Origin: Clostridiaceae bacterium
GTDB taxonomy: Bacteria; Bacillota; Clostridia; Lachnospirales; Lachnospiraceae
Direction of reading: 5' to 3'
Assembly (NCBI GenBank): GCA_009911065.1
Contig: QXWR01000004.1
Coordinates: 110,655 to 174,654 of the forward strand
DNA: 64,000 nt
Shown here piece after piece: positions 19,797 through 28,891 of the stretch. A program made the position numbers and the translations under genes. The notes beneath the pieces are model-generated. The model had not been told where the DNA came from. It saw nothing but the letters and a program-made list of their open reading frames with translations, and ran no database searches. Each line of letters starts with the position of its first letter. Position 1 is the first letter of the stretch.

Positions 19797-20444
19797 AATC
19801 AAAATGATAAATATCCTTTACAGATTGCTCCCGATGATAGGATTCTTGATTTAGGATGTGGAACGGGATTGACAAGTCTTGTCATTGCAAAAGAGACCAA
19901 AGGAAGAGTTTTTGCAAATGATTTATGGATACGTGCAGAAGAAAATAGAGAACGGTTTGTGAGATGGGGCGTTGGAGAGCAGGTAACGCCGGTTTGTGAA
20001 GATGCCAATGATCTTCATTTTGAAAAAAAGCAGTTTCGTGCTTTAATTAGTGTGGATTCTTATCATTATTTTGCAGGAAGCAAGGGGTTTTTTCAGGAAA
20101 AGATTTTGCCATTTATGAAAGATAATGGAGAGGTTTTGATTGGAATCCCTGGCTTGAAAGATGAATATACAGGCCGTTCTAACGAGCTTCTTTCCGATTG
20201 GCTTGGAGAGGATGCTCATATGTTTAAAAGTCCCAAACTTTGGAAGGAACTTATTGGCCGCAATGACAGAATCCAGTCAGTGAAAACATGGGAAATGGAT
20301 TGTTTTAGCAAAGCGTGGGACGATTGGCTTGCAACAGATAATCCATATGCCAACAGTGACAGGAAACATTTTGAAGCAATTATCAAACCATATACTTGTT
20401 TTGTTGGTATTTATGTCAAGATAAAAACGGAGGTTTCTATATGA
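19797..20444 (+). pseudogene. SAM-dependent methyltransferase, 5'-truncated
   Basis: The frame is open from just after a TAG at 19794-19796 and reads NDKYPLQIAPDDRILDLGCG at its start, which is motif I of a class I methyltransferase. It continues through ISVDSYHYFAGSKGFF, as in small cytoplasmic methyltransferases. No ATG, GTG or TTG lies before motif I; the first usable start (TTG 19869) would remove the SAM-binding loop. The gene has therefore lost roughly 25-35 N-terminal residues and is probably inactive. Its stop overlaps the next ATG (ATGA), which suggests an old operon. Confidence 0.75.
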
Positions 20445-21052
20445 ATATTGCTGAAAAGTATGTTGATGGATTAAAAAAGGCATATTATGAACGTGGCGGA
20501 GAAAAAAAGTGGAATCATTTTGAGGATGTAATGTATGGTGCAAAGAGGGAAGATATGGAAAAATTAAAGACATTATATCCAGATATTCCCAGCAGCCTTC
20601 TTCAATTATTAGAAATTGTAGATGGAACTTATTGGAGAAAATACAATGAAGAGAATGTTTTGCTATTTTTTTTAGGTTCTGACATGGAAGAATATCCCTA
20701 TTACTTATTATCTGCTCAACAGATGGTGGATACCAAGGATAATTTCCGGGAGTGGGGGGATTATCTGATTAACCGAGAATACGACGATATTCAAGTAGAT
20801 GAGGGTATTTGCGATGATCTTAATAATTTGTGCTGGCTGCATTTTTCTGATTGTATGAATAACGGCGGAACCTCTCAACTATTTATTGATTTTTCGCCCT
20901 CAGCAAAAGGAAAAAAGGGACAAGTTCTGCGCTATCTTCACGACCCGGATGAATTGGTAATCATAGCAGAGAGCTTTGATGCGTATTTGCAAATGCTTAT
21001 AGAGGAAGAGTATGATTTTATAACAGAAGAAAATATAGAAGAATGGGAATAA
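20441..21052 (+). CDS. SMI1/KNR4 (SUKH) family protein
   Basis: This 203-residue acidic protein carries the SUKH pattern: YPDIPSSLLQLLEIVDGTYW, then LLFFLGSDMEEYPYYLLSAQ and FIDFSPSAKGKKGQVLRYLHDPDELVIIAESFDAYLQ (shown as separate landmarks). SUKH proteins often serve as immunity proteins to polymorphic or contact-dependent toxins, though many have unknown partners. No toxin gene is next to it. GGAGG precedes ATG 20441, which overlaps the stop of the methyltransferase remnant. Confidence 0.75.
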   Translation: MNIAEKYVDGLKKAYYERGGEKKWNHFEDVMYGAKREDMEKLKTLYPDIPSSLLQLLEIVDGTYWRKYNEENVLLFFLGSDMEEYPYYLLSAQQMVDTKDNFREWGDYLINREYDDIQVDEGICDDLNNLCWLHFSDCMNNGGTSQLFIDFSPSAKGKKGQVLRYLHDPDELVIIAESFDAYLQMLIEEEYDFITEENIEEWE

Positions 21053-21145
21053 TCTTTCTCTTTCTTTTTTAATCGATCCATGATTTCTAAGGGATGTGCA
21101 AAAAGAACCATTCTGTCAACTTGATTTTACGGAGGAACAAAGATT

Positions 21146-22210
21146 ATGAAAAAGCGTTTTAAAAATAATTTAAAACAAAATGGCAAGAAAAACGGGATTT
21201 TTATTTTGGTATGTGCAGTCGTTATAACAATTAGTTTTGGAACACTGGCAGGCTGTTCGATTGCAAAAACAAAAGAAGATGCCATAAAAGAGGACACAAC
21301 AAAAGAGAATATAATAATTGTGGATACGGAAACGAAAGAGATAGCAAATGAGTCAGACCAGTCGGAGCGGGAAGATGTTCAAACGAAACCGATGTCAGAT
21401 GACCATTCCTTGGACGAGGATCGTTTATTTGAAGAGACAATGGTACTTATTTTTTCGAAAGAAGGAGAGGAGGAACCCAAACAGGCTAGCCTTGCAGCTG
21501 GCAATGGATATGCCTTTTATCTGCCTGATGATGAAATGTGGCATTTATCTGGTCCTGATTTATGGATAACCGACAAAAATGAACAAATTGCCCTTTGGGT
21601 AACACATTTTGAGGGCGAATCAATAGACTCTGTGCATCAGAAACTGGAGAGTGACAGTTATGAGGGGGAGGAGAATGATCATAAGTGGAAACAGAACGGT
21701 GATTTGATGTATCATGTCCAACTGAAAGAGTTTGAAGGCGATGTGTGGGGAATATTCTATTCTTATCCGACTGAGTTTGAAGAAGGCTGGGGACGGGAAC
21801 TGCCTGTGATTGTAAATACTTTTACATTATTAGATGAAGCATCCAAGGAAGAAGAGAATCAATCTGATGGAACCGGTGAATATTTGGGATCGGAGGATTG
21901 TCAAAGAATCAAAAGCATTGTAGATGAGTTTGCAGCAGCATACTTTGGCGGTGATGTTAATCCGATTCAGCAGTTATTGGCAAGTACATATGAAGGCAAG
22001 ATCGATACCTATGAGGGGGCAGGTGAGATAAGGGATTTTACTGTGAAGGGCTTGTCTGATGGTGATGAGAAGAAAATTGAAAATGGGAGATGTATGGTTT
22101 CCCTGGAATTTAGAGACAGTAATTTTGAAGATATGTTTTTGTATTTAACATTTATCTTTGTCAAAGAGGAAAATGGGTGGAAAATACAATCTTATGGTCT
22201 GGAAGGATGA
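21146..22210 (+). CDS. Lipoprotein with C-terminal NTF2-like domain
   Basis: The 354-residue protein has a basic start, a hydrophobic segment (residues ~18-36) and a lipobox LAGC, so it should be lipidated and anchored on the outer face of the membrane. A long acidic, low-complexity linker follows (~40-110). A middle domain around residues 115-235 precedes a final ~100-residue domain (IKSIVDEFAAAYFGGDV ... WKIQSYGLEG) that resembles DUF4878/NTF2-like folds. The ligand is unknown. It is transcribed alone towards a long shared terminator. Confidence 0.75.
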   Translation: MKKRFKNNLKQNGKKNGIFILVCAVVITISFGTLAGCSIAKTKEDAIKEDTTKENIIIVDTETKEIANESDQSEREDVQTKPMSDDHSLDEDRLFEETMVLIFSKEGEEEPKQASLAAGNGYAFYLPDDEMWHLSGPDLWITDKNEQIALWVTHFEGESIDSVHQKLESDSYEGEENDHKWKQNGDLMYHVQLKEFEGDVWGIFYSYPTEFEEGWGRELPVIVNTFTLLDEASKEEENQSDGTGEYLGSEDCQRIKSIVDEFAAAYFGGDVNPIQQLLASTYEGKIDTYEGAGEIRDFTVKGLSDGDEKKIENGRCMVSLEFRDSNFEDMFLYLTFIFVKEENGWKIQSYGLEG

Positions 22211-22213
22211 CAT

Positions 22214-22301
22214 GTACACCATCCAGACAGAAAAAGGAGCTGTGAATGGTCTGGTGCGCGACAGACCGTTCACAGCTCCTTTTTCTGTTCGGATGGTGTA
22301 C
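22214..22301. terminator. Very long bidirectional terminator hairpin
   Basis: An 88-bp inverted repeat with arms of about 40 bp (GTACACCATCCAGACAGAAA / TTTCTGTTCGGATGGTGTAC at the outer ends) and a short GTGCGC-type loop. A-runs and T-runs in the arms allow termination in both directions between the convergent lipoprotein and MATE genes. Confidence 0.85.
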
Positions 22302-23638
22302 TAGGCATAATGATATCGTTTTCTCATAACGATCAAAAAAACTGTGGTCACTCCAAAAGCCAAAAGTTCAGCAGCTACAATAGCAAGCCAGATTCCGTCA
22401 ATGCCAAGAAAGATTGGCAGCAGCAAAACCATGGATACCTGAAATACAAAGGTCCGCAGAAAGGATATGGCAGCTGAGATGGTTCCATTGTTTAAGGCAG
22501 TAAAAAATCCGGACCCCCACACATTGACTCCCATCATTAAAAAGGAGAGGGAGTAAAGTTTAAATCCCCGACAGGTCATGGCAAACAGTTGGGGATCATA
22601 ACCAGCAAAAATCCGGACCAAAGGAGCAGCTAAGATCTCGGCAATAAACGTCATAATAATCCCAGAAACACAGGTCAGAACGAGGCTTTTTTGAAACAAA
22701 TTTTTTAATTCCTTATGAGTCCCCGCACCATAGTGGTAACTTACAATAGGAGCGCTTCCAATGGAGTATCCAATAAAAACGGCCAGGAAAATAAAGTTGG
22801 TGTACATAACGATTCCATAGGCAGCCACACCGTCTTGTCCGGCAATCCTCATAAGCTGAAAATTGTAGAGGATATTGATCAGGGAGGAGGACAGGTTGGA
22901 GACCATTTCAGAGGAGCCGTTGATGCAAGTATTTGTCAAAATCCATTTATTATAGGTGGTTTTGGTAAGGCGAAGCAAACTGTCATTTGGCCGGAAAAAG
23001 TAAATCAGTGGCACGATGGCGCCCATTGCCTGCCCCAGGGCGGTTGCTAAGGCTGCGCCGGCAAGTCCCCAGTCCAGCACCACAATAAAAACAAAATCCA
23101 GGATTGCGTTTGTAAAACCAGAAAGAAGAGATACTTTCAAACTTAGTTCCGGTTTTTCCGCAGTGACAAAAAAGTTTTGAAAAAGAATCTGTAAAACAAA
23201 AAACGGCTCAGCGGCAAACAGGATTCTTCCATATAAAACACAGTTGGTAAAAAGTTCACTCTCCCTGCCAGCACCCAAAGCGACAGAGATGGCAGGAGTA
23301 AAGAAAATGCTTACAGCCGATAAAATAATACAAATTAAGGCGGCGCTGTAAACCAAAAGGGAAAAATACTGGCTGGCCAGTTCCTTTTTCCCTTCTCCTA
23401 AGGTTTTGGAGACAATGGCGCTGCCTCCGGTGCCCACCATAAATCCAATGGTTCCAATTCCCATGGTGACAGGAAAAATCAGGTTAAGGGCGGCAAAGGG
23501 AGTTTTTCCCACATAGTTGGACACAAAAAAGCCGTCTATAATGCTGTACAGAGAAGTGAAAATCATCATACATATGGGGGACACCACAAAACGAAGCAGA
23601 CGTTTGTAGGTGAAATGGTCGGATAACTGGATTCTCAT
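22301..23638 (-). CDS. MATE-family multidrug/toxin efflux transporter
   Basis: This 445-residue protein has about twelve hydrophobic helices. It starts with the MATE pattern SIIDGFFVSNYVGKTPFAALN and has GTGGSAIVSKTLGEGKK at the first cytoplasmic loop. It would export cationic drugs or metabolites using Na+ or H+. The gene lies 15 bases after the MarR gene on the same strand, so the regulator probably controls both. Its substrate is not predictable from sequence. Confidence 0.9.
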   Translation of the reverse strand: MRIQLSDHFTYKRLLRFVVSPICMMIFTSLYSIIDGFFVSNYVGKTPFAALNLIFPVTMGIGTIGFMVGTGGSAIVSKTLGEGKKELASQYFSLLVYSAALICIILSAVSIFFTPAISVALGAGRESELFTNCVLYGRILFAAEPFFVLQILFQNFFVTAEKPELSLKVSLLSGFTNAILDFVFIVVLDWGLAGAALATALGQAMGAIVPLIYFFRPNDSLLRLTKTTYNKWILTNTCINGSSEMVSNLSSSLINILYNFQLMRIAGQDGVAAYGIVMYTNFIFLAVFIGYSIGSAPIVSYHYGAGTHKELKNLFQKSLVLTCVSGIIMTFIAEILAAPLVRIFAGYDPQLFAMTCRGFKLYSLSFLMMGVNVWGSGFFTALNNGTISAAISFLRTFVFQVSMVLLLPIFLGIDGIWLAIVAAELLAFGVTTVFLIVMRKRYHYA

Positions 23639-23653
23639 AACTAGGATACCTCC

Positions 23654-24091
23654 TTACAAATGATTGGTTTTTTCTCGATAAAGGGAAACGTATTTTTCCA
23701 TCAGTCGCAACAGCTCCTGACCTTCCTTTGGTCCCATGGACTCAAATATACTGTTTTCCATCTGTATAACAGGAAAGATGGCTTTTTCCATCAGCTGCTT
23801 TCCGGCAGGAGTGAGGTGGATGTACAGCTCCCGTCTTTTTCCTTTTTCCAAAGTGATATATCCTTGTGCTTCCAACTTTTTGATGGAAGAGTTGATGGTC
23901 TGTTTGGATATAAAGTAGTATTCGGCAATATCTTTTTGCAGGCAGTTGTCTCCGTACTCAGCAAGGGTGTACAGAATCATAAATGCGCTGTCGGAAAGTC
24001 CCATTTTTAGGGAGATGGCGTGATAAACCTCATCAATTTCTTTATAGAGTCGGTTAAATTCTTTTAATTCCCGTCCTTGTTTATGTGTCAT
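23654..24091 (-). CDS. MarR-family transcriptional regulator
   Basis: The 145-residue winged-helix protein has the recognition helix region YFISKQTINSSIKKLEAQGYI and a wing KGKRRELYIHLTPAGKQL. It most likely represses its own operon with the MATE exporter and releases DNA on binding a small molecule. Two direct repeats upstream (24162-24209) are candidate binding sites. Confidence 0.88.
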   Translation of the reverse strand: MTHKQGRELKEFNRLYKEIDEVYHAISLKMGLSDSAFMILYTLAEYGDNCLQKDIAEYYFISKQTINSSIKKLEAQGYITLEKGKRRELYIHLTPAGKQLMEKAIFPVIQMENSIFESMGPKEGQELLRLMEKYVSLYREKTNHL

Positions 24092-24161
24092 GGCACAAGC
24101 CCTCCTGTCCGATTATGGTGCAGCATGGTATCAATATAGAATCACTATGAGATGGAATGTA

Positions 24162-24209
24162 AATCCGATTTCATACTATGTGGAGGAGAGTATAATCCGA
24201 TTTCGTACT
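24162..24209. promoter_or_regulatory. Two 16-bp direct repeats upstream of marR
   Basis: AATCCGATTTCATACT (24162-24177) and AATCCGATTTCGTACT (24194-24209) differ at one base and start 32 bp apart, three helical turns. They are candidate MarR operators. Confidence 0.6.
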
Positions 24210-24295
24210 TTTGTCAAGAGGATTTTTAAAAACAATTTTCCTGTTTGAATTGTGACATTGGGGGAAAGGTCAAGAAAATATTTGTGAAATTTTTC

Positions 24296-24392
24296 TTGCG
24301 CATTTTCGGGCTTTCCATTATACTAATACAATATTACATAAACAATGGAATAAATACGAATTGCTGTTTACTTCAATACTTATGCAGTATTG
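24296..24392 (+). promoter_or_regulatory. Promoter and inverted repeat before the ROK regulator
   Basis: TTGCGC (24296-24301), a 17-bp spacer and TATACT (24319-24324). An inverted repeat CAATACT-TATGC-AGTATTG follows at 24374-24392, a candidate autoregulatory site. Confidence 0.5.
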
Positions 24393-24445
24393 TAAAAAAG
24401 GGTGTATGAAAACTGAATTCCGTAAAGGCAGGATTTTACATAAAA

Positions 24446-25567
24446 ATGGGAAAAAGGGAAGAACAAAGGGAGGTTCGTCGGGCAAATAAAATACGGATTG
24501 TGAAATTCATTTCCAGGATGGGAGCTGTGTCAAAAAGTGAGATTGCTTCCAGTTTAAGACTTAGTATGCCAACCGCTTTGCAGCATGTGAAAGAATTGAT
24601 GGAAGATGGATATTTGGTGGAAAATGGAGAGTATGGTTCCACAGGGGGAAGGAAGGCAAAGATGCTTTCCCTAAATGAAACTATGGCGTTTGCTGCGGGG
24701 ATAGATATTGAGCCAAATCATATAGGTTTTGTGTTAGTAAACATGAGAATGGAGATGGTACAGCGGGCAAAAATCCGCATTCCTTTCAGCCGGGATTTTG
24801 CTTATTATGAAGCCATGGGAAAATGGCTGCATGCGTTTTTGGAGCAGTCCGGAGTGGACCGAAAACGGGTTGTGGGAGTGGGAATTTCGGTTCCCGGAAC
24901 CGTAAAACGAGAGGAAAACCGAATGATATATTCGCCGGTTCTTCAGGCGGAAAACGTAAGTTTTAACCGGTTTGGAGAATGGATCGGGTATCCCTGTCAG
25001 GTGGAAAATGGCGTCTGTGGGGAGGCATATGAGGAACTTTTTGGGGAAGAAGAAGAGGCGGTTTATCTGTCGTTAAATGATGTGGCAGAGGGGGCTGTTT
25101 ACCGAAGAGGGAACGATGCAGACGGTCTGGGCAGCCAGGTTCGGCCATCCTGGATTGGTCATATGCAGGTGGGAAATGGCGGCCTTTTGTGCTATTGCGG
25201 CCGGAGAGGGTGTCTAAATTCCCTCTGTTCGGCAAAAGCGCTGTCCGGGGAAAATGGAAAGCTGGATGTGTTTTTTCAAAAGGTGCATAGAAAGGAGGCG
25301 GGCTATAAGCAGCGGTTGGAGAAATATCTGGATTGTCTGGCAGTGGCAGTTACCAATGTGCGCATGGCTTTTGGATGCCGGATTGTTCTTGGGGGCGCGG
25401 TTGGCAGCTATCTTGGAGATTTTCGAAAAGAGCTGGATCGGAGGGTGGCAGAGGTTGACCGGCTGGATTCGGACACTTCTTTTTTGCAGATCGGAAAGTG
25501 TCAGGCAGACGCATCCGCCTGTGGAGCAGCCATGGGGATGGTGGAGCGGGTTTTTGAGGAAATTTGA
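24446..25567 (+). CDS. ROK-family transcriptional regulator
   Basis: The 373-residue protein has an N-terminal winged helix (residues ~10-70, SKSEIASSLRLSMPTALQHVKELMEDG) followed by a ROK fold. The zinc-binding pattern CYCGRRGCLNSLCS is present. The sugar-kinase phosphate-binding DxGxT motif is replaced (GIDIEPNHIGFV), so it should be a sugar-sensing repressor of the NagC/XylR kind rather than a kinase. No sugar gene adjoins it, so its target is unknown. An inverted repeat just upstream suggests autoregulation. Confidence 0.88.
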   Translation: MGKREEQREVRRANKIRIVKFISRMGAVSKSEIASSLRLSMPTALQHVKELMEDGYLVENGEYGSTGGRKAKMLSLNETMAFAAGIDIEPNHIGFVLVNMRMEMVQRAKIRIPFSRDFAYYEAMGKWLHAFLEQSGVDRKRVVGVGISVPGTVKREENRMIYSPVLQAENVSFNRFGEWIGYPCQVENGVCGEAYEELFGEEEEAVYLSLNDVAEGAVYRRGNDADGLGSQVRPSWIGHMQVGNGGLLCYCGRRGCLNSLCSAKALSGENGKLDVFFQKVHRKEAGYKQRLEKYLDCLAVAVTNVRMAFGCRIVLGGAVGSYLGDFRKELDRRVAEVDRLDSDTSFLQIGKCQADASACGAAMGMVERVFEEI

Positions 25568-25604
25568 AAAGAAAATCCGAAAAGAAAATAGGCGGACTTT
25601 GTGC

Positions 25605-25633
25605 TTGACAAAACAAACAAAAACTTTTATCAT
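25605..25633 (+). promoter_or_regulatory. Promoter of the valS T-box transcript
   Basis: TTGACA (25605-25610), a 17-bp spacer and TATCAT (25628-25633). Confidence 0.75.
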
Positions 25634-25639
25634 AATGGT

Positions 25640-25938
25640 TATACAAAAAGGCTGTGAAAAAGAGGAGTACATAAGGATACCTGTCAGAGAGGACTGTTCA
25701 TCGGCTGAAAGGCGGTCTTGGGGAAGACTTATGGAAGGTAGCTTTGGAGCCGGGATTCTGAACCTGAGGCAATTTTTAAGTAGGAATCCACGTGTTATCT
25801 GCGTTAAAGATAAACGAGAGATACCGTTAAGACGGCTGTTTGCAGACAGGAGTCGGGACGGTATAAAAAAGGTGGTATCGCGGAATTTATTTTCGTCCTT
25901 TATATGGCTGCAAGGGTCATAGAAGGGACGATTTTTTT
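25640..25938 (+). promoter_or_regulatory. T-box riboswitch leader of valS
   Basis: The T-box core reads AAGGTGGTATCGCGG (core 25871-25883). An AGAGA-type motif and the GGCTGAAAGGC hairpin of Stem I lie near 25685-25715, and a terminator hairpin (CGTCCTTTATATGGC / GTCATAGAAGGGACG plus seven T) ends at 25938. Low charged tRNA-Val should favour antitermination and valS expression. A GTA triplet around 25739 is a possible specifier, not confirmed by folding. Confidence 0.88.
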
Positions 25939-25974
25939 ATCCGGTAAACTGCCTGATTACTAGGAGGAAAGAAA

Positions 25975-28725
25975 ATGAAAGAATTGGAGAAAAATTACAA
26001 CCCAGCCATAATTGAGGAAAAGCTGTATCAGAAGTGGCTGGACAAAGGATATTTTCATGCAGATGCCAAAAGAGGAAAACAGGAAGGGAAAAAGCCCTTT
26101 ACCATTGTTATGCCGCCGCCTAACATTACAGGACAGCTTCATATGGGACATGCTTTGGACAACACCATGCAGGATATTTTAACCCGGTTTAAACGGATGC
26201 AGGGCTATGAAGCTTTGTGGCAGCCAGGAACCGACCATGCGGCTATTGCCACGGAGATGAAGGTGACAGACAAGCTGAAATCCGAGGGGATTCATAAGCA
26301 GGATTTAGGCCGGGACAAATTTCTGGAGCAGTGCTGGGACTGGAAAAAGGAGTATGGGGCCAGGATTATTAACCAGCTGCACAAAATGGGTTCTTCGGCA
26401 GACTGGGAGCGGGAGCGGTTTACCATGGATGAGGGCTGCTCAGACGCAGTGTTAGAGGTGTTTGTGAAGCTGTATGAAAAGGGCTATATTTATAAAGGTT
26501 CCCGAATCATTAACTGGTGTCCTGTGTGTAAGACTTCCATCTCAGACGCAGAGGTGGAGCATCGGGAGCAGGAAGGATTTTTCTGGCATATCCGTTATCC
26601 CATTGCAGGAGAGGACGGGAAGTTTGTGGAGATTGCCACTACCCGTCCGGAGACGCTTTTGGGAGATACAGCGGTGGCTGTGAACCCGGAGGATGAGCGG
26701 TATCAGGCGTTGGTGGGAAAGATGCTGGAACTTCCTCTGACTGGCAGACAGATTCCGGTGATTGCCGATTCCTATGTGGATCAGGAGTTTGGAACTGGAT
26801 GCGTAAAGATTACTCCTGCCCATGACCCCAATGACTTTGAGGTGGGGAGACGTCATAATCTGGAAGAGATCTGCATTATGAATGATGATGCAACCATTTG
26901 TTTTCCAGGAAGCCGGTATGACGGGATGGAGCGGTATGAGGCCAGGAAGGCCATTGTGGAGGATTTGAAGGAGCTGGGATTGTTAGTGAAAGTGGTTCCT
27001 CATTCTCACAATGTAGGCACTCATGACAAGTGCGGGACCACCGTGGAACCTATGGTGAAGCCACAGTGGTTTGTAAAAATGGAAGAGATGGCAAAACCTG
27101 CCATAGAAGCCTACAAAAAGGGAGATCTTAAAATTGTGCCAGAGGGATTTGGAAAGACATACCTTCACTGGCTGGAGGGAATCCGGGACTGGTGCATTTC
27201 CAGACAGCTGTGGTGGGGACACAGGATTCCTGCCTATACCTGCCAGGATTGCGGGGAAGTGATTGTGGCTAAGACCATGCCGACCCAATGTCCCAAATGC
27301 GGGAAAGCCCATTTTGTTCAGGAGGAGGATACCCTGGATACCTGGTTTTCTTCTGCCCTGTGGCCGTTCTCTACCTTAGGCTGGCCAAAAGACACAGAAG
27401 ATCTGGAGTATTTCTATCCTACGGATGTGCTGGTAACTGGGTATGACATTATCTTTTTCTGGGTTATCCGCATGGTATTTTCCGGGTTGGAACAGGTTGG
27501 AAAATGTCCGTTCCACACGGTTTTGATTCATGGGCTGGTGCGGGACAGCCAGGGACGGAAGATGAGCAAATCTCTTGGCAATGGAATTGATCCGTTGGAA
27601 GTGATTGACAAATATGGAGCCGATGCGCTGCGGATGACTTTAATTACTGGAAACGCACCGGGAAATGACATGCGTTTTTACTGGGAGCGGGTGGAAAACA
27701 GCCGGAATTTTGCCAATAAGGTATGGAATGCATCCCGTTTCATTATGATGAACATGGAAAATGCGCCGGTGGAGCAGATGAAGGAATACGAGGCGGCTTT
27801 CGGGACCAGTGAAGGCGATTCTTGCCCAGGGGATTCAATCAATCCGGAGCAGATGAGAGGACAAGTGTCTTTGACAATGGCAGATAAATGGATTCTTTCC
27901 AAAGTAAACACTCTGGCAAAAGACATGACTGAGAATCTGGATAAGTATGAACTTGGAATTGCTCTTCAGAAGGTATATGATTTTATATGGGAGGAGTTTT
28001 GCGATTGGTATATTGAGATGGTCAAGCCCCGCCTTTGGAACAAGGAAGACGAAACCAGGGCAGCAGCTTTGTGGACCCTTCAGACGGTGCTGATTCAGTC
28101 TTTAAAACTTCTTCATCCCTACATGCCGTTTTTGACTGAGGAAATTTTCTGCAATCTGCAGGAAAAAGAGGAATCCATTATGATTTCTTCCTGGCCAGAA
28201 TATCGAAACAGCTGGAATTTTGCGGCAGAAGAGCAGGAGGTGGAGACAATTAAGGAAGCGGTCCGGGCAATTCGGAATGTGCGTACCTCCATGAATGTGC
28301 CTCCTTCCAGAAAGGCAAAGGTCTATGTGGTGTCGGAAAATGAGAAGACATTGGGGATTTTTGAACACAGCAAAGTGTTCTTTGCCATGTTGGGATTTGC
28401 CAGTGAAGTATGTCTCCAGAAAGATAAAACCGGAATCGGGGAGGATGCAGTGTCCGCAGTCGTGACTCAGGCAACCATTTACATGCCGTTTGCAGAGCTG
28501 GTGGATGTGGCAAAGGAAGTGGAGCGTCTGGAAAAGGAAAAAGAGCGCCTGAAGAAAGAGCTGGATCGGGTAAATGGAATGCTCTCCAACGAGCGGTTTG
28601 TCAAAAAGGCGCCGGAGGCCAAGATTTTGGAGGAAAAAGGAAAACAGGAAAAATATACTCAGATGATGGCTCAGGTGGAGGCGCGGCTGGGCCAGCTGGC
28701 TGGTACTAATACAGCGATGCAATAA
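25975..28725 (+). CDS. valS: Valine--tRNA ligase
   Basis: This 916-residue class I synthetase charges tRNA-Val. It has the HIGH-type motif PPPNITGQLHMGHALDN near residue 45, the CP1 editing domain (ATTRPETLLGDTAVAV, near residue 220), zinc-type CxxC pairs (CQDCGEV and CPKCGKA), KMSKS as GRKMSKSLGNG near residue 530, an anticodon-binding domain and a C-terminal coiled coil (VERLEKEKERLKKELDRV). AGGAGG precedes the ATG. Control is by the T-box just upstream. Confidence 0.97.
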   Translation: MKELEKNYNPAIIEEKLYQKWLDKGYFHADAKRGKQEGKKPFTIVMPPPNITGQLHMGHALDNTMQDILTRFKRMQGYEALWQPGTDHAAIATEMKVTDKLKSEGIHKQDLGRDKFLEQCWDWKKEYGARIINQLHKMGSSADWERERFTMDEGCSDAVLEVFVKLYEKGYIYKGSRIINWCPVCKTSISDAEVEHREQEGFFWHIRYPIAGEDGKFVEIATTRPETLLGDTAVAVNPEDERYQALVGKMLELPLTGRQIPVIADSYVDQEFGTGCVKITPAHDPNDFEVGRRHNLEEICIMNDDATICFPGSRYDGMERYEARKAIVEDLKELGLLVKVVPHSHNVGTHDKCGTTVEPMVKPQWFVKMEEMAKPAIEAYKKGDLKIVPEGFGKTYLHWLEGIRDWCISRQLWWGHRIPAYTCQDCGEVIVAKTMPTQCPKCGKAHFVQEEDTLDTWFSSALWPFSTLGWPKDTEDLEYFYPTDVLVTGYDIIFFWVIRMVFSGLEQVGKCPFHTVLIHGLVRDSQGRKMSKSLGNGIDPLEVIDKYGADALRMTLITGNAPGNDMRFYWERVENSRNFANKVWNASRFIMMNMENAPVEQMKEYEAAFGTSEGDSCPGDSINPEQMRGQVSLTMADKWILSKVNTLAKDMTENLDKYELGIALQKVYDFIWEEFCDWYIEMVKPRLWNKEDETRAAALWTLQTVLIQSLKLLHPYMPFLTEEIFCNLQEKEESIMISSWPEYRNSWNFAAEEQEVETIKEAVRAIRNVRTSMNVPPSRKAKVYVVSENEKTLGIFEHSKVFFAMLGFASEVCLQKDKTGIGEDAVSAVVTQATIYMPFAELVDVAKEVERLEKEKERLKKELDRVNGMLSNERFVKKAPEAKILEEKGKQEKYTQMMAQVEARLGQLAGTNTAMQ

Positions 28726-28891
28726 GGGGTGTAGATGCCAAATATATCGCAAAGTGGGGCGTGCATATGGCAGGAATGAATGTTCAGACACGCTCTAAAA
28801 TGGGCTGGTCTGGTTTTACGGTCAGCGAAAGAAGTGGGAAATCCATTGAAACAGATGTCATAAACGGGAGAATTTCACATATATTATAATT

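Noticed and set aside
24446..25567. ROK protein as a sugar kinase
   Set aside because: The phosphate-binding motif is lost and an N-terminal winged helix is present, so a regulator is more likely.
25254..25922. 222-codon plus-strand frame across the end of the ROK gene and the valS leader
   Set aside because: It runs through the T-box riboswitch and overlaps the ROK gene in another frame; no protein family signal.
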